Below are positions 63,849 to 64,000 of a stretch of 64,000 nt of DNA, piece by piece. The translations under genes and the position numbers were made by a program. Origin of the DNA: Chroococcus sp. FPU101 (lineage in GTDB: Bacteria; Cyanobacteriota; Cyanobacteriia; Cyanobacteriales; Microcystaceae). The notes under the pieces are model-generated. The model did not search any database. It had not been told where the DNA came from and saw only the letters and a program-made list of their open reading frames with translations. The DNA is taken from the NCBI RefSeq assembly GCF_017312365.1, contig NZ_BLJI01000014.1, positions 1-64,000 of the forward strand, read 5' to 3'. Each line of letters starts with the position of its first letter. The first letter of the stretch is position 1.

Positions 63849-64000
63849 TTAGAGTACGCCGAGTCTGGATAGACCTAGAATCGCACCTACTCCTAAGATA
63901 TGACCAAAGCTAGTAGTACCGAGTAAAGCACCTAAGCTCAAACCACCAAATAATTCAGGGGAGGGTAACTGAGGCCCGTCTTTTTGTCTTTGGATGGTAG
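63849..64000 (-). CDS. psaK: Second PsaK, C-terminal part (cut by window edge)
   Basis: The minus strand encodes 49 residues to TAA 63851-63849, including QRQKDGPQLPSPELFGGLSL, followed by GTTSFGHILGVGAILGLS. This aligns with the second helix and loop of the complete PsaK at 62776, especially SFGHILG and ILGLS. The N-terminal half is beyond the right edge. The paralogue differs at many positions, so it is an old duplication and perhaps a light-regulated PsaK2 form. Confidence 0.9.
   Translation of the reverse strand, partial: TIQRQKDGPQLPSPELFGGLSLGALLGTTSFGHILGVGAILGLSRLGVL

Overview
The window is a stretch of cyanobacterial chromosome. It carries photosystem I subunit PsaK (one complete gene, one cut by the right edge), NdhD of the NDH-1 complex, the chlorophyll enzyme ChlM, a Cph1-type phytochrome, PEP-CTERM proteins, DUF4079 and KGK families, and many copies of the cyanobacterial octamer GCGATCGC. 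The scytonemin genes indicate a strain that makes this UV-screening sheath pigment. I cannot name the genus. No rRNA, tRNA, CRISPR array or insertion sequence was recognised.

Layout. 1-1500: decayed genes (a methyltransferase-like gene and a TPR gene with in-frame stops). 2000-4600: ndhD and a DUF1995 gene. 4750-6550: a compact type II restriction-modification module with a C-protein-type regulator and matching operators. 6700-9150: cysteine desulfurase, a small RelE/ParE-like protein and a lipase. 9400-13330: a phytochrome / response regulator / REC-kinase operon. 13565-18100: an RND efflux adaptor and pump. 18600-22460: a convergent pair, an AraC-type response regulator and a large hybrid kinase, of the kind found beside scytonemin clusters.

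22675-40655 is the scytonemin region, built as two divergent operons. Leftward run trpE(G), trpC, trpA, trpB, trpD, a DAHP synthase, tyrA and a PEP-CTERM protein, a dedicated supply of tryptophan and of the prephenate/tyrosine branch. Rightward run a frameshifted Asn/Gly-rich repeat gene, scyA, scyB, scyC, a ScyD/ScyE-family gene and an NHL-repeat scyF-like gene. ScyB deaminates tryptophan, ScyA couples the product to a prephenate-derived 2-oxo acid and ScyC cyclises it. The last two proteins are exported and carry PEP-CTERM tails. The aroB, tyrP and dsbA genes reported in other scytonemin clusters are not here. trpF lies alone at 63.2 kb.

40880-44544: a dynamin-like GTPase, two KGK-domain proteins and an HNH nuclease in one direction, the least explained group in the window. 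44547-50042: panB, chlM, an electrophile-response-like unit (OYE reductase, thioredoxin, TetR regulator with two matching operator candidates) and an SbmA/YddA-like ABC exporter. 50166-59552: a large multidomain putative glycosidase, a phosphoribosyltransferase, DUF4079, a ComEC-like protein, a CHAD protein and two small exported proteins. 59602-64000: obgE, a TerB-like protein, an L,D-transpeptidase, comF, psaK, trpF and a second, partial psaK.

The strongest leads are the C-box arrangement in the restriction-modification module, the frameshifted repeat gene at the head of the scy operon, the PEP-CTERM tails on scytonemin proteins, and the dynamin-KGK-KGK-HNH group.
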